From Cytophagales bacterium (GTDB lineage Bacteria > Bacteroidota > Bacteroidia > Cytophagales > Cyclobacteriaceae), in assembly GCA_022360055.1 (NCBI GenBank), contig JAKSDO010000171.1:24902-88901 (forward strand): a stretch of 64,000 nucleotides of DNA, read 5' to 3'. The translations under genes were made by a program, and so were the position numbers. The notes under the pieces are model-generated. The model saw nothing but the letters and a program-made list of their open reading frames with translations. It searched no databases and was not told where the DNA came from. How positions within the stretch are numbered: the first letter of the stretch is position 1; every line of letters begins with the position of its first letter. This document shows, in pieces, positions 44,850 through 53,147 of the stretch.

Positions 44850-45563
44850 TTAATCAGTTAAAGTAAACATAGGAGAATCTAAATAGTGTATCCTTTGAGT
44901 TGTATCGCCAAACACTTCAACTTCAACAAGAAAACTAAAGGCTATTGAATCAAATACTTCTATCGCAATTGGAAAAGACGAACCTGTTGTCATAACCAGG
45001 CTGGATACATTTAGCTGCAAAGAGTCCCTGCTGGCAAAAACAACTGTATTCATATATTTGCCATCTTCATCAACAGAAATTAACCATTTACGATCTGGGT
45101 CTAAACAGAACATGAAGTTATAGGCTTCAATATCCGGATTCAGATTAGTGCCGAACAAAGTCACTACTGTGCCCGGAGGACCACTTACTGGGCTAATACC
45201 TGTGATTTCCCCTAGAGGTTTTTCTATAACAGCAAATGATCTAATATCAGGCTCATAACCTTGTACCGTGATTCTTACTTCAGTATTTCCATAAGGTATA
45301 TTTGGTATTTTCACCGTTAATTCCGTGGTAGAAGAAGAAAGCACTGAGGCAGGCACATCGCCAAAGGTTACTTTATTTTCTTTCGCGTTTTTGCTAAACA
45401 ATGGGTCCCTGCTGAGAATAGTAGCTTCTTCCCCAGGAGGACCTCCCCAGGGTGTTATCCCGATAATAGTTAGTTGAGGTAGGGGCTCATCTTCCTTGCA
45501 AGATGTGGTACACCATAAAAGAATGAAAATAAGATAACCGGTTTTTTGAAGAATATTTTTCAT
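44850..45563 (-). CDS. IPT/TIG-domain lipoprotein
   Basis: A 237-aa lipoprotein from the ATG at 45563 (lipobox TTSC, C22). Two Ig-like IPT/TIG domains: the first (about 30-105) with ITPWGGPPGEEATIL and VTFGDVPASVLSSSTTELTV, the second (about 110-200) with ITGISPVSGPPGTVVTLFGT. The S-GPPGT-V-x-I-x-G pattern is the domain hallmark. Such lipoproteins are surface-exposed glycan binders in many Bacteroidota loci. It is the gene next to the sigma factor and likely in the same transcript with the pseudogene and fecR, though the gap to the sigma gene is 124 bases. Role in signalling not known. Confidence 0.85.
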   Translation of the reverse strand: MKNILQKTGYLIFILLWCTTSCKEDEPLPQLTIIGITPWGGPPGEEATILSRDPLFSKNAKENKVTFGDVPASVLSSSTTELTVKIPNIPYGNTEVRITVQGYEPDIRSFAVIEKPLGEITGISPVSGPPGTVVTLFGTNLNPDIEAYNFMFCLDPDRKWLISVDEDGKYMNTVVFASRDSLQLNVSSLVMTTGSSFPIAIEVFDSIAFSFLVEVEVFGDTTQRIHYLDSPMFTLTD

Positions 45564-45726
45564 ATTCGGTTTTATTGATATTTTTAAATGGGGTCTGATC
45601 ACTTAATACTACCCATTATATATACACTGATAATTACCCTCTACCCACCCTTTTCTGATAAAAAAATACATAAACCTGCGGCGAAAAGGGGAAATCTGAA
45701 AATTCTTCAGGTGACTTAGCCCTTAT

Positions 45727-46302
45727 TCAAACCAGCATGAAATAAAGGAAAGTGCTTAGATATGGCTTTAGACAATGACGAAGATGCTTCAGGGCTTTGG
45801 TGATCTGTTTTTCTACCACCTTAATTGAAATACCGAGTGTCAAAGCGATATTTTTATTGCTCATTTCTCCGGATCGGCTTAGATTAAAGATCAGCTTACA
45901 TTTAGGCGGTAAGGAATCTATAGCCATTTTGGTCAAACGTTCCAAATCATCATATATCAGAGCCTCTTCGCCGATATTTTTTTCAACACGATCAATAAAA
46001 TATCCGGGGATGTGATGAATCCTCGGACTGTCTCGAAGATAATTCAGACACCGATTAATAACCGACTTTGCCAGGTACGATTCAATGGGCCTTTTTATCG
46101 ATAAATGATGCCGTTTTAACCATATATTTAAAAACAATTCTTGGATAATATCCTTGGCAACTTCATTATCGCCTAATATTTTGAAGGCTAGCCGGATCAG
46201 AGAATGATAGTGCAAGTCATATAATTTGTTGATGGCCTGAACATTATTGCACCTCAGTAAGGCAATTATATCATCATCGCTATTTTTACGGTACCCGGCC
46301 AT
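45727..46302 (-). CDS. ECF (sigma-70 family) RNA polymerase sigma factor
   Basis: A 191-aa ECF sigma factor. Region 2 (about 25-95) has YDLHYHSLIRLAFKILGDNE, VAKDIIQELFLNIWLKRHHL; region 4 (about 130-185) has IDSLPPKCKLIFNLSRSGEM, SNKNIALTLGISIKVVEKQI and TKALKHLRHCL. This is the Bacteroidota sigma-70/FecI-like group usually paired with FecR. It directs RNA polymerase to a small regulon, normally including a SusC/SusD pair immediately downstream; here the downstream genes are instead a TIG lipoprotein, a dead gene, fecR and the STN barrel. It looks intact. Divergent genes start more than 400 bases away. Confidence 0.93.
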   Translation of the reverse strand: MAGYRKNSDDDIIALLRCNNVQAINKLYDLHYHSLIRLAFKILGDNEVAKDIIQELFLNIWLKRHHLSIKRPIESYLAKSVINRCLNYLRDSPRIHHIPGYFIDRVEKNIGEEALIYDDLERLTKMAIDSLPPKCKLIFNLSRSGEMSNKNIALTLGISIKVVEKQITKALKHLRHCLKPYLSTFLYFMLV

Positions 46303-46724
46303 GCTAACGTCAACTAAAATCTAATTCGAGCTAATGTATATCTAAAGATATCATTAATGTTAACGATTGGATGGGCACAATATATTTCCCTGCCACTTAT
46401 GTACTATTATCTATAAAGTTAATCAACAAGGATTACGAGATGTCGCAATACCCGATCATTCAGAATTAAAAGCCTGTCTCGAAAAAGAAGTAATTGATGA
46501 AATGAGCTAACGCCACCGACGAGCATCCATAGGCTTTTATCGATCGTATTAAGTGTAGTATCAACTGCCGGCTACAGGGGATTAAAACGTAGGTTACCCG
46601 CAAATCTACCTTCTGTAGGAAGAACCTCTGTGGCATTTTGACCCCTAATGTATGCCAGCCATGCGGTACAGAGAGCAGTCAAGGGAGTGAAAAAGCTTAA
46701 AATAATAATTTGTACATTTGACAT
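46303..46724. other. Intergenic region with a short protein-like remnant
   Basis: About 420 bases between the sigma gene and the ImmA gene. A forward frame ending at 46510 reads NQQGLRDVAIPDHSELKACL and EKEVIDEMS; it has no start codon in a good place and looks like the tail of a lost gene, possibly related to the toxin-antitoxin content to its right. Otherwise no feature except the promoter box at 46713. Confidence 0.35.
46713..46720 (+). promoter_or_regulatory. -7 box four bases before the ImmA start codon
   Basis: TACATTTG matches TAnnTTTG exactly and ends only four bases before the ATG at 46725. Transcription starting about seven bases downstream would give a leaderless or nearly leaderless message. 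No Shine-Dalgarno exists upstream of this ATG. Confidence 0.5.
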
Positions 46725-47852
46725 ATGAATCCTGTAGTGAATGTGAACAGCAATATTCTTATTTGGGCCATTACCCGAGCGGGGTTTGAAGTGCAAACAT
46801 TTATTGAAATGCATCCGCGAGTTCAGAAGTGGTTGGAAGGAGAAAAGGAACCAACTGTCAAACAGTTACAAGATTTTTCAAGAAAAGTTTATTTACCATT
46901 TGGTTATCTTTTTTTAGATGATCCTCCTAAAGAAAAATTACCAATACCCTTTTTTAGAAGCGATGGAAATCAATCCGATAAGATAAGTGTAAATGTGTAC
47001 GACACTATTCTTCTTTTACAACAAAGACAGAATTGGCTAAGAGATTACTTCATTGAAAATGATTTTGATAAACTTTCATTCGTAGGTCGGTTTGAAGGGA
47101 AATCTGATGTTAAACAGATCGTAGATGATATCAGAAATGTTCTTGAATTGAAAGAAAACTGGGCAAGTCAATTTCATCGATGGGAAGAAGCCCTAAATTT
47201 TCTAGTAGAGACAATAGAAGATAAGGGAATTATTACTGTTTTTAACGGTGTGGTCGACAATAGTACAAAAAGGAAAATACCGGTCGATGAATGTAGAGGA
47301 TTTGTAATAGTAGATGAATTTGCTCCTTTTATGTTTATTAATAGTGCAGACTACAAATCTGCTCAAATGTTCACTATTGTTCATGAGCTTGCTCATATTT
47401 GGACCGGAAATAGTGCAGGTTTTGATTTTCGAAAATTGCAACCTGCGGATGATCCGATCGAAAGATTGTGTGACCAAGTAGCTGCTGAGTTTTTAGTTCC
47501 CAAAAGAACATTCGATGAAGCGTGGAATAAAAATCCGAATACAAAATTATTAGCCAGGCAATTTAAAGTAAGTGAAATAGTAATTGGAAGAAGAGCACTA
47601 GATACTGGCAACTGGTCTAAAAAAGAATTTTTTAAGTTTTTCGAAGCATATAGAAATAGAGAACTTGCTAAAAAAGAAAAGCAAGGTTCAGGAGGGGATT
47701 TTTATGCCACTTCCAAAAAAAGGTTGAGTATCACTTTTGCAGCACATGTAAATCAAGCCGTAAAAATGGGGCAATTACTATATAGAGATGCATATAAACT
47801 TACCAGCATGAAAGGCGATACTTTTGAGAAATTTTTTACTAAGCATTTTTAA
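46725..47852 (+). CDS. XRE-HTH / ImmA-IrrE family zinc peptidase (antitoxin-like)
   Basis: A 375-aa two-part protein. The N-terminus (about 8-62) is a degenerate XRE-type helix-turn-helix, ILIWAITRAGFEVQTFIE, WLEGEKEPTVKQLQDFSR, ending in the conserved LPFGYLFLDDPP. The C-terminal part carries the ImmA/IrrE metallopeptidase motif IVHELAHIWTG (zinc ligands H220 and H224, catalytic E221), with the third ligand expected in DQVAAEFLVP. In mobile elements and toxin systems such proteins cleave or bind a repressor. Its stop is 3 bases before the DUF4411 PIN gene, so they form one operon. In known examples the ImmA partner is the antitoxin-like regulator. The pair looks AT-rich compared with the rest of the window, which suggests transfer. 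Confidence 0.9.
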   Translation: MNPVVNVNSNILIWAITRAGFEVQTFIEMHPRVQKWLEGEKEPTVKQLQDFSRKVYLPFGYLFLDDPPKEKLPIPFFRSDGNQSDKISVNVYDTILLLQQRQNWLRDYFIENDFDKLSFVGRFEGKSDVKQIVDDIRNVLELKENWASQFHRWEEALNFLVETIEDKGIITVFNGVVDNSTKRKIPVDECRGFVIVDEFAPFMFINSADYKSAQMFTIVHELAHIWTGNSAGFDFRKLQPADDPIERLCDQVAAEFLVPKRTFDEAWNKNPNTKLLARQFKVSEIVIGRRALDTGNWSKKEFFKFFEAYRNRELAKKEKQGSGGDFYATSKKRLSITFAAHVNQAVKMGQLLYRDAYKLTSMKGDTFEKFFTKHF

Positions 47853-47855
47853 TGA

Positions 47856-48356
47856 ATGGCAATTTTTGTAGTGGATAGTAATTTTTTTATTCAAGCTCAT
47901 AGATTTACTTATCCACTGGATGTTGCCAAAGGTTTTTGGGGAAAAATTAAAAAAATGGCTGATGCAGGAACCATAATCAGTATAGATAAAGTGAAGTACG
48001 AACTTTACAATAAAAATGATCACTTAGAAAAATGGTGCAAAGCGAATTTACCCAAAGATTTTTTTAAAGACACTTCAAAGGTAATATCAGAATATGGGAG
48101 AGTTTCAGCCTGGGCTATATCAAAAAATGGTCATTACCTCACTAAAGCAATTAACGAATTTCTAGATGCTGATGAAGCAGATGCATTTTTAATTGCATAC
48201 TGTCTAGCAGATCCTAAAAGTAGATTCATTGTTACGTATGAAACTGGCGCTCCTCAAAAAACCAGTAAAATTAAAATACCTGATTGCTGTGATGCATTAA
48301 ACGTAAAATATATGAACACGATAGAAATGTTCAGAGAGTTAAACGAAACTTTCTAA
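47856..48356 (+). CDS. DUF4411 PIN-fold protein (toxin-like)
   Basis: A 166-aa PIN-like putative ribonuclease of the DUF4411 family. It begins MAIFVVDSNFFIQAHRFTYP with the first catalytic Asp (D7) in the VDSNFF motif. Further acidic residues fit the PIN site: E in DKVKYELYNKND, the DADEADAFLIAY cluster (about residues 107-118) and TYETGAP near 130. The block IKIPDCCDALNVKYMNTIEM is the family's conserved end. Members are found almost always next to an ImmA/IrrE gene, as here (3-base spacing), and are presumed Mg2+-dependent RNases. Toxicity here is inferred, not shown. Strong hairpin follows at 48432. Confidence 0.9.
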   Translation: MAIFVVDSNFFIQAHRFTYPLDVAKGFWGKIKKMADAGTIISIDKVKYELYNKNDHLEKWCKANLPKDFFKDTSKVISEYGRVSAWAISKNGHYLTKAINEFLDADEADAFLIAYCLADPKSRFIVTYETGAPQKTSKIKIPDCCDALNVKYMNTIEMFRELNETF

Positions 48357-48431
48357 AAAATAATAAAAGCTATTGCCTATAATGATGTATAGATCATAGC
48401 TGCTCAAAACCAACGCTGTGCCCCATATCCG

Positions 48432-48469
48432 TAGGCCTTCCTCGAAAATCAATTTTCGAGGAAGGCCTA
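48432..48469. terminator. 18-bp perfect hairpin between the PIN and HAD genes
   Basis: TAGGCCTTCCTCGAAAAT (48432-48449), two-base CA loop, then its perfect reverse complement (48452-48469). Both flanking genes converge on it, so it can end either transcript. The stem contains AAAAT/ATTTT in its inner part instead of an outer T run. Long perfect palindromes with minimal loop are also typical of mobile-element ends. Confidence 0.65.
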
Positions 48470-48564
48470 TTCATTTACTACTGTTTACTTTCCAATTACC
48501 ACTACCCTGCATGGCGAAATGGTTGACGAGGCTTTGTTATGCCTGGCGGATTATAAACGCCTAT

Positions 48565-49230
48565 CTAAGTTTTCAACATTTTTAAAAGATTCCGGTCAAC
48601 CTCGTCAAAATGTTTTATCACGGGCAAATTAAATTCGTTAAAATCATCTCCACTGGAATTCACGATGATAACGGTTGAAACTTTACAATTAATTGCCGCT
48701 TGTATTCCCGAATAGGAATCTTCGAAAATAATGGAACGTTCCTTATTAACATCCAGGCTGTGAACTGCTTTTTCAAATAAATCGGGATGAGGCTTCCCTT
48801 TTATTGAGCCATCGTTAAAAATAATATGTTCGATCTCGAAGTAATCAAGTAAGTTGAATTTTTCGATGAAAAAATCTACATTAGTTTTTCCGGCAGCAGT
48901 GGCTATCGCTATAGGTATTTTTTCAGATTTTAAATATTCCAGCAAGGATTTTGCCCCCGGCGCAAATTCCATTTTATGTTTAAGACATTCGTTTCTATAA
49001 ATAGTCTCTTTTTCTTCTGTAAATTGATGAACTTCCGAATCCTTCAGTTTTCTGTTAAATAAAATTTCGAAAGTGTCTTTTCCGTTTCGACCATGTATAT
49101 AATCTCTTTTCTGTCTCCTGGTAAGGCTAATATTGTGTTTTTCCAGATATTCATCCCACGAGGCTTCCTGATACTCCGAATCCCAAAATAATGTTCCGTT
49201 AAAATCAAAAATTATTCCACCTTTCTTCAT
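48565..49230 (-). CDS. HAD-family hydrolase (beta-phosphoglucomutase/phosphatase-like)
   Basis: A 221-aa HAD subfamily IA enzyme. Motif I is IIFDFNGTLFWDSE, where the nucleophile is D9 but the second Asp of the usual DxDGT is Asn (N11). A helical cap follows (about 16-85), then motif II IAIATAAGKTNVD, the Lys of motif III in GSIKGKPHPDLFEKA (K and P typical of beta-phosphoglucomutase-like proteins) and motif IV IIFEDSYSGIQAAINCKV. The family dephosphorylates or isomerises sugar phosphates. The Asn substitution removes the general acid and would change or lower activity; DFNGT exists in a small number of HAD proteins. It converges with the toxin-like gene. Confidence 0.88.
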   Translation of the reverse strand: MKKGGIIFDFNGTLFWDSEYQEASWDEYLEKHNISLTRRQKRDYIHGRNGKDTFEILFNRKLKDSEVHQFTEEKETIYRNECLKHKMEFAPGAKSLLEYLKSEKIPIAIATAAGKTNVDFFIEKFNLLDYFEIEHIIFNDGSIKGKPHPDLFEKAVHSLDVNKERSIIFEDSYSGIQAAINCKVSTVIIVNSSGDDFNEFNLPVIKHFDEVDRNLLKMLKT

Positions 49231-49570
49231 AAAATTTTAATTAAATCTGTTGTGTTTGCGGTCGTCTTATATTCGGCATAACAATGGGATAAATGAATAT
49301 TGCAATGTTGTAAAATTATTTGTCTTCATGAACAACCAGATATACGTTTTTTTGAAAAACTTACAATTTCAAAATTCCGGATTATATGCCTTCCGTCCGG
49401 GCGCAGCATTTTCAGCACTTCGATATTATGGAATTCAATCCGCCATCAGGGTTTGTACTTCACAACCCCCAAGGTTCGTGTCTCACGGCCATCTGTCGCA
49501 AAGTCGTTAATTTTTTATATACTTGTCGTTGTGTAACTGTAAACAATGCGACAAAATCCTTGAATAAGAA
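49231..49570. other. Intergenic region, 340 bases
   Basis: Between the HAD gene (reverse) and the LysE gene (forward). It contains AT-rich sequence and several overlapping short frames without protein character. No RNA gene or repeat recognised. Confidence 0.45.
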
Positions 49571-50200
49571 ATGGAATTAGGTGTAATATTATCTTTTATA
49601 GGTGCGGCGGTAATTTTGTCCTTAATGCCGGGACCGGACAATCTATTTGTTCTGATCGAAAGTCTAACCAAAGGGCCCAAAAACGGGATAGCAATATCTG
49701 TTGGGCTGGGGCTTGGGGTTTTGATACATACATTGGCCGCAGCAACCGGATTGTCAATCATAATTCAAAAATCTGCCATTGCATTTTCAATTGTTAAGTA
49801 TTTTGGAGCTTTTTACCTATTCTATCTGGCTTTTACCGCCTACAAAGAGAAGCAGGTTGACCTAAAGTTCCATACGACGAAAAACCGTGATGAAGTTCGG
49901 GTTATACACTTAATCAGAAAAGGGTTTTTAATGAATGTACTGAATCCCAAAGTTTCACTCTTCTTCATTGCATTTCTTCCTCAATTTGTCACTGGTAACG
50001 GATACAATGTTACGGTCCAAATGATACTGCTTGGAGTAATCTTTATGATTCAGGCTTTGTTAATATTCGGACTGGTAGCCGTACTTTCAGGCAGATTAAC
50101 CAAATATGTGAACAATCCGCGATTTTGGAAAATTGCAAAATGGGGTAAGGTCAGTGCGCTCTCGGTTTTAGGGCTAACATTGGCCGTCTCAAGAAGATAA
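49571..50200 (+). CDS. LysE-family amino-acid exporter
   Basis: A 209-aa inner-membrane protein of the LysE/RhtB superfamily with six hydrophobic segments. The signature near the N-terminus is seen in AAVILSLMPGPDNLFVLIES, where the PGP motif is the family hallmark, with GLGLGVLIHTLAAATGLSII and GAFYLFYLAFTAYKEKQ, then the second half GFLMNVLNPKVSLFFIAFLP. Members export amino acids or derivatives using the proton gradient; the substrate cannot be read from the sequence. Short charged loop at about 95-110. Stands alone, with no LysR-type regulator beside it. Start at the ATG at 49571. Confidence 0.92.
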   Translation: MELGVILSFIGAAVILSLMPGPDNLFVLIESLTKGPKNGIAISVGLGLGVLIHTLAAATGLSIIIQKSAIAFSIVKYFGAFYLFYLAFTAYKEKQVDLKFHTTKNRDEVRVIHLIRKGFLMNVLNPKVSLFFIAFLPQFVTGNGYNVTVQMILLGVIFMIQALLIFGLVAVLSGRLTKYVNNPRFWKIAKWGKVSALSVLGLTLAVSRR

Positions 50201-50445
50201 CTGCACGCAATAATGGTTTGTAAAACATGGCGGATGGTTTGCGTCGGCCGGATTCTCATTCCGACATGTTGTCCCGGCGGACCGGAACGCTTTCCGATAT
50301 TCACCGGCAGATTTGTTAAACGACCATTCGATTAAATGGATATTCGGAAATGAATCATCAAATGAGCACACCACGTTGTAAACGCAAAAGTTTGCTGTCG
50401 CTTCACTTCAGATGGGTACAACCTATTGCTGGAAGACATTTTAAG

Positions 50446-51540
50446 ATGTCGGGAATCACACTTCAAATCCTATCAATATTTTTGTTCAACTCTCATGCTT
50501 TGCCGGTTTTCGGTCAAACTGCAACATGTTCAATTCCATTATCTGCCGATTACCGGGCTGAACTAAATGTTGACTCAGATTATTTTCCCGAATCCAAATT
50601 GTATTTAGCGGGCGAAGTTCATAATATAAAATCGAATCCCATCGTCAAGTTTCAGTTGTTAAAGCACCTGCATGCGAACAACAATGTGCGATATTATTTG
50701 ATCGAAGCGGGGCCTGCCACATCGTATCTCTTAAATAAATTTCTAAAGACCGGAAATGAAGATTATCGAATTTCCTACTTCTTAAGTGAACCGGACTTTT
50801 GGTCAAATTTGCTGCTTTTCAATAAATCTGTCAATAAAAGTGATCGGATTAAAGTGATCGGATTCGATTTTGACTTGAATCACATCTACCAAAAAGCACT
50901 AATCGACCTCTTAAATGAAATTCAAAAACATGACTTTTCAATGAACCGCATGATCGAAACAGTCATTCAACCACTTAAAAAAGGTGTGGACGAATCAAAC
51001 AGAGATGAAATCAACAGACAACTGGTCAAATTTTTTGAATCCCTGCCAAACTTTGAAAAGGTTAAAATCGGTGAACCCTTATCAACGATTTTATCCATAA
51101 TCAATAACAAGACACCCGTAACCAGTCGCGTGAAAAGGGATAAAATAACTTTTCAGGCCATCATCGAATCCAATATAGGTTTTGGTCGTGTTTTCGGTCA
51201 ATATGGCGTTTCTCACGTGAATCTGAGATTAAAAAATCTATCTCATCTACTTCAAAATGATAAAAGATCTCCTTTTTATCAGGAAGTGACTATTCTGGGC
51301 TATCAATATTATAATTGTGAGTCCGTTTGGCAAATGGATACCGTATTCTACCGTAGTATTGGAATTATGAATCAGATAAATTCAAAAATCGGAGCAATCG
51401 AAAACCCGGATCATGATTTGACGCTGGTGGATCTTACATGCGTGGATCGGAATACGGGTAGATTGGGGAGGACGGCAGACTACATTATAATATGTCAAAA
51501 TCAAAAAGTATCTTCGCTTCCCAACAATGTGCAGCATTAA
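50446..51540 (+). CDS. Secreted TIKI/EreA-like superfamily protein
   Basis: A 364-aa exported protein from the ATG at 50446 (MSGITLQILSIFLFNSHALP leader; upstream in-frame starts give an unlikely long N-terminus). The first conserved block, LYLAGEVHNIKSNPIVKFQL, has the GExH motif shared by the TIKI/EreA/TraB/ChaN superfamily; next come YYLIEAGPATSYLLNKFL and IKVIGFDFDLN, with a late GRVFGQYGVSHVNLRLKNLS holding a second His and Asn. Known superfamily members are metal-dependent hydrolases (erythromycin esterase) or metalloproteases (TIKI), but this Bacteroidota subgroup has no assigned reaction. It ends without sorting domain. Family assignment is by motif only. Confidence 0.6.
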   Translation: MSGITLQILSIFLFNSHALPVFGQTATCSIPLSADYRAELNVDSDYFPESKLYLAGEVHNIKSNPIVKFQLLKHLHANNNVRYYLIEAGPATSYLLNKFLKTGNEDYRISYFLSEPDFWSNLLLFNKSVNKSDRIKVIGFDFDLNHIYQKALIDLLNEIQKHDFSMNRMIETVIQPLKKGVDESNRDEINRQLVKFFESLPNFEKVKIGEPLSTILSIINNKTPVTSRVKRDKITFQAIIESNIGFGRVFGQYGVSHVNLRLKNLSHLLQNDKRSPFYQEVTILGYQYYNCESVWQMDTVFYRSIGIMNQINSKIGAIENPDHDLTLVDLTCVDRNTGRLGRTADYIIICQNQKVSSLPNNVQH

Positions 51541-51671
51541 AGCTGTTAAGCGGTGATTTTGAAGTTTCGGGGGCTTTGTTTAATTTGATCGCAAATAAGT
51601 AAGATCGCGGTTCCAAGTCAATACGCTTGCTGTGCGGGCCGCCTAGGACATTTTTATAAAGCATAAGAACA

Positions 51672-52385
51672 ATGAGAACAGTAATTTTTTTAACGTTGAT
51701 ATCATTTTTTGCCGTACCATGTTTCTCTCAGCAACTTTTTAAAAACTTTATCGATGAAAATTATATTGAAGTGACCGGGAAAGCGGAAATGGAAATCACG
51801 CCAAATGAGATTTACCTGAAAATTATTATTAGCGAAAAGGACAATAAAGGTAAACAGACGCTGGAGGAGCTTGAAAAATTGATGATAGGCAAATTGAAGT
51901 CATTAGATGTAGATATAGAAAAAAACCTGACGGTACACGATATTTCAAGTAATTTCAAAGACTATTGGTTGGGTAAAACAGATATTTTTACAACGAAAGA
52001 ATATCAGGTATTGGTAAATGATGCCTCAACAGCAGGAAAAATATTTAGAGAACTTGAATCGGTTAACATCTCAAATATTTCAGTTGATCGATTATCACAT
52101 TCCGAGCTGGAGAAATTCCGGCAACAAGTAAAGATCGAAGCAATTAAGACAGCTAAAGCAAAGGCTGAATCATTGGCTACAGCTATTGATCAAACCATAG
52201 GAAAGGCAATACACATTCAGGAGATAGATGACCTTAGGACCTTGCAGGGAAAGGTTCCCGAAGTATCCAACATTGTTATCCGGGGAAACTCGTCGCTCTA
52301 TGGAAGTCGTGCCCCTGAGCCGGAAATAGAATTTGGCGAGATCAATCTTGAATACAGAATATTGGCAAAGTTTAAACTGGAATAG
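51672..52385 (+). CDS. SIMPL-domain (DUF541) periplasmic protein
   Basis: A 237-aa exported protein: signal peptide MRTVIFLTLISFFAVPCFSQ, then the SIMPL domain with YIEVTGKAEMEITPNEIYLK, TKEYQVLVNDASTAGKIFRE and the helix region QQVKIEAIKTAKAKAESLAT followed by GEINLEYRILAKFKLE. SIMPL proteins (E. coli YggE, Brucella BP26) are periplasmic and linked to oxidative or envelope stress; the biochemical role is not settled. The gap before it (131 bases) contains the promoter. Start at the ATG at 51672. Full length for the family. Confidence 0.9.
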   Translation: MRTVIFLTLISFFAVPCFSQQLFKNFIDENYIEVTGKAEMEITPNEIYLKIIISEKDNKGKQTLEELEKLMIGKLKSLDVDIEKNLTVHDISSNFKDYWLGKTDIFTTKEYQVLVNDASTAGKIFRELESVNISNISVDRLSHSELEKFRQQVKIEAIKTAKAKAESLATAIDQTIGKAIHIQEIDDLRTLQGKVPEVSNIVIRGNSSLYGSRAPEPEIEFGEINLEYRILAKFKLE

Positions 52386-52662
52386 GAAAGAAACCTTATT
52401 TCGGTTTTCCGCATCTTGATATGATTCAATTATTCAGGGTTTGATATCCGGTTAGGTAACCCTCAATAGAAAGTCGGAGATGAATTGATTTCCTTCGATT
52501 TTTTCTTTCCGGAATATTTCTTTTAATACCGAAATCGGGAGCAATTTGTTCCAAAAACAATGAAGATACGGGACAAATTATGTTGATGTGTAGCATTCAG
52601 CCTACCTCATTTTTTAACTTCTCCACTCGATTTTAACATGTTAAGAAGTGTTAAGTAAAACG

Positions 52663-52748
52663 TGTCATTTCGAACTTGTGAGAAATCTGGTTCAATCAAC
52701 ACCGGGTCATCACTAATAAGCCAGATCTCTCCTGACGTCGAGATGACA
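52663..52748. repeat. Imperfect inverted-repeat element (REP/MITE-like)
   Basis: TGTCATTTCGA at the left end pairs with TCGAGATGACA at the right (one mismatch), and internally AGAAATCTGG pairs with CCAGATCTCT (one mismatch), so the 86-base unit can fold as a long interrupted hairpin. Sequences of the type TGTCATTTCGA...AGAAATCT are a common dispersed element in Bacteroidota intergenic regions. A second half-arm, TCTCGAAATGACA, lies at 52851-52863. Confidence 0.7.
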
Positions 52749-52886
52749 AGGTAGGAGCCTACCGATGACGTATTTTTATAATAATCTGTGAATCAAATAA
52801 ATACAAAAGACCAAGTCATTCAAATTTGTGCGTTTTGAAAAAAGGTTAGGTCTCGAAATGACAGAAACGTCGTTTTTAATTAAGGG

Positions 52887-53147
52887 CTAGATACTTCAAT
52901 ATTAATTGACTATTACCGGAAAAAGGATAAATCAAAAACCAAATTTGTTCAATTTTCTCAGAAATATAAGTTTTCAATTTCCGTAATAACCAAACTTGAG
53001 ATACTCACAGGCATAAAAGCAGAACAACTGGATTTTTGGAAAGATGTATTTGAAAAAATCAAAATAATCTTATTACTTGAGAATGTACAGGAAAATTCCG
53101 GTTCTCTTATAACACGTCTTATGACATATAATATATCAAAAGCTTAA
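52887..53147 (+). pseudogene. Broken VapC-type PIN toxin gene
   Basis: The frame reads LDTSILIDYYRKKDKSKTKF, VQFSQKYKFSISVITKLEIL, TGIKAEQLDFWKDVFEKIKI and ends ISKA at 53147. LDTSILIDYYRK with the first PIN Asp, and SVITKLEILTG with the second acidic residue, are unmistakable VapC blocks. The start codon region is missing (in-frame stop at 52881, no usable start before the motif), and the C-terminal DxxIAATA half with the last catalytic acids is lacking. No antitoxin gene remains. This is a second PIN gene in the neighbourhood besides the DUF4411 one. Confidence 0.75.

Noticed and set aside
46572..46814. Minus-strand frame overlapping the ImmA start
   Set aside because: It covers the promoter and first codons of the ImmA gene in antisense; low-complexity text.
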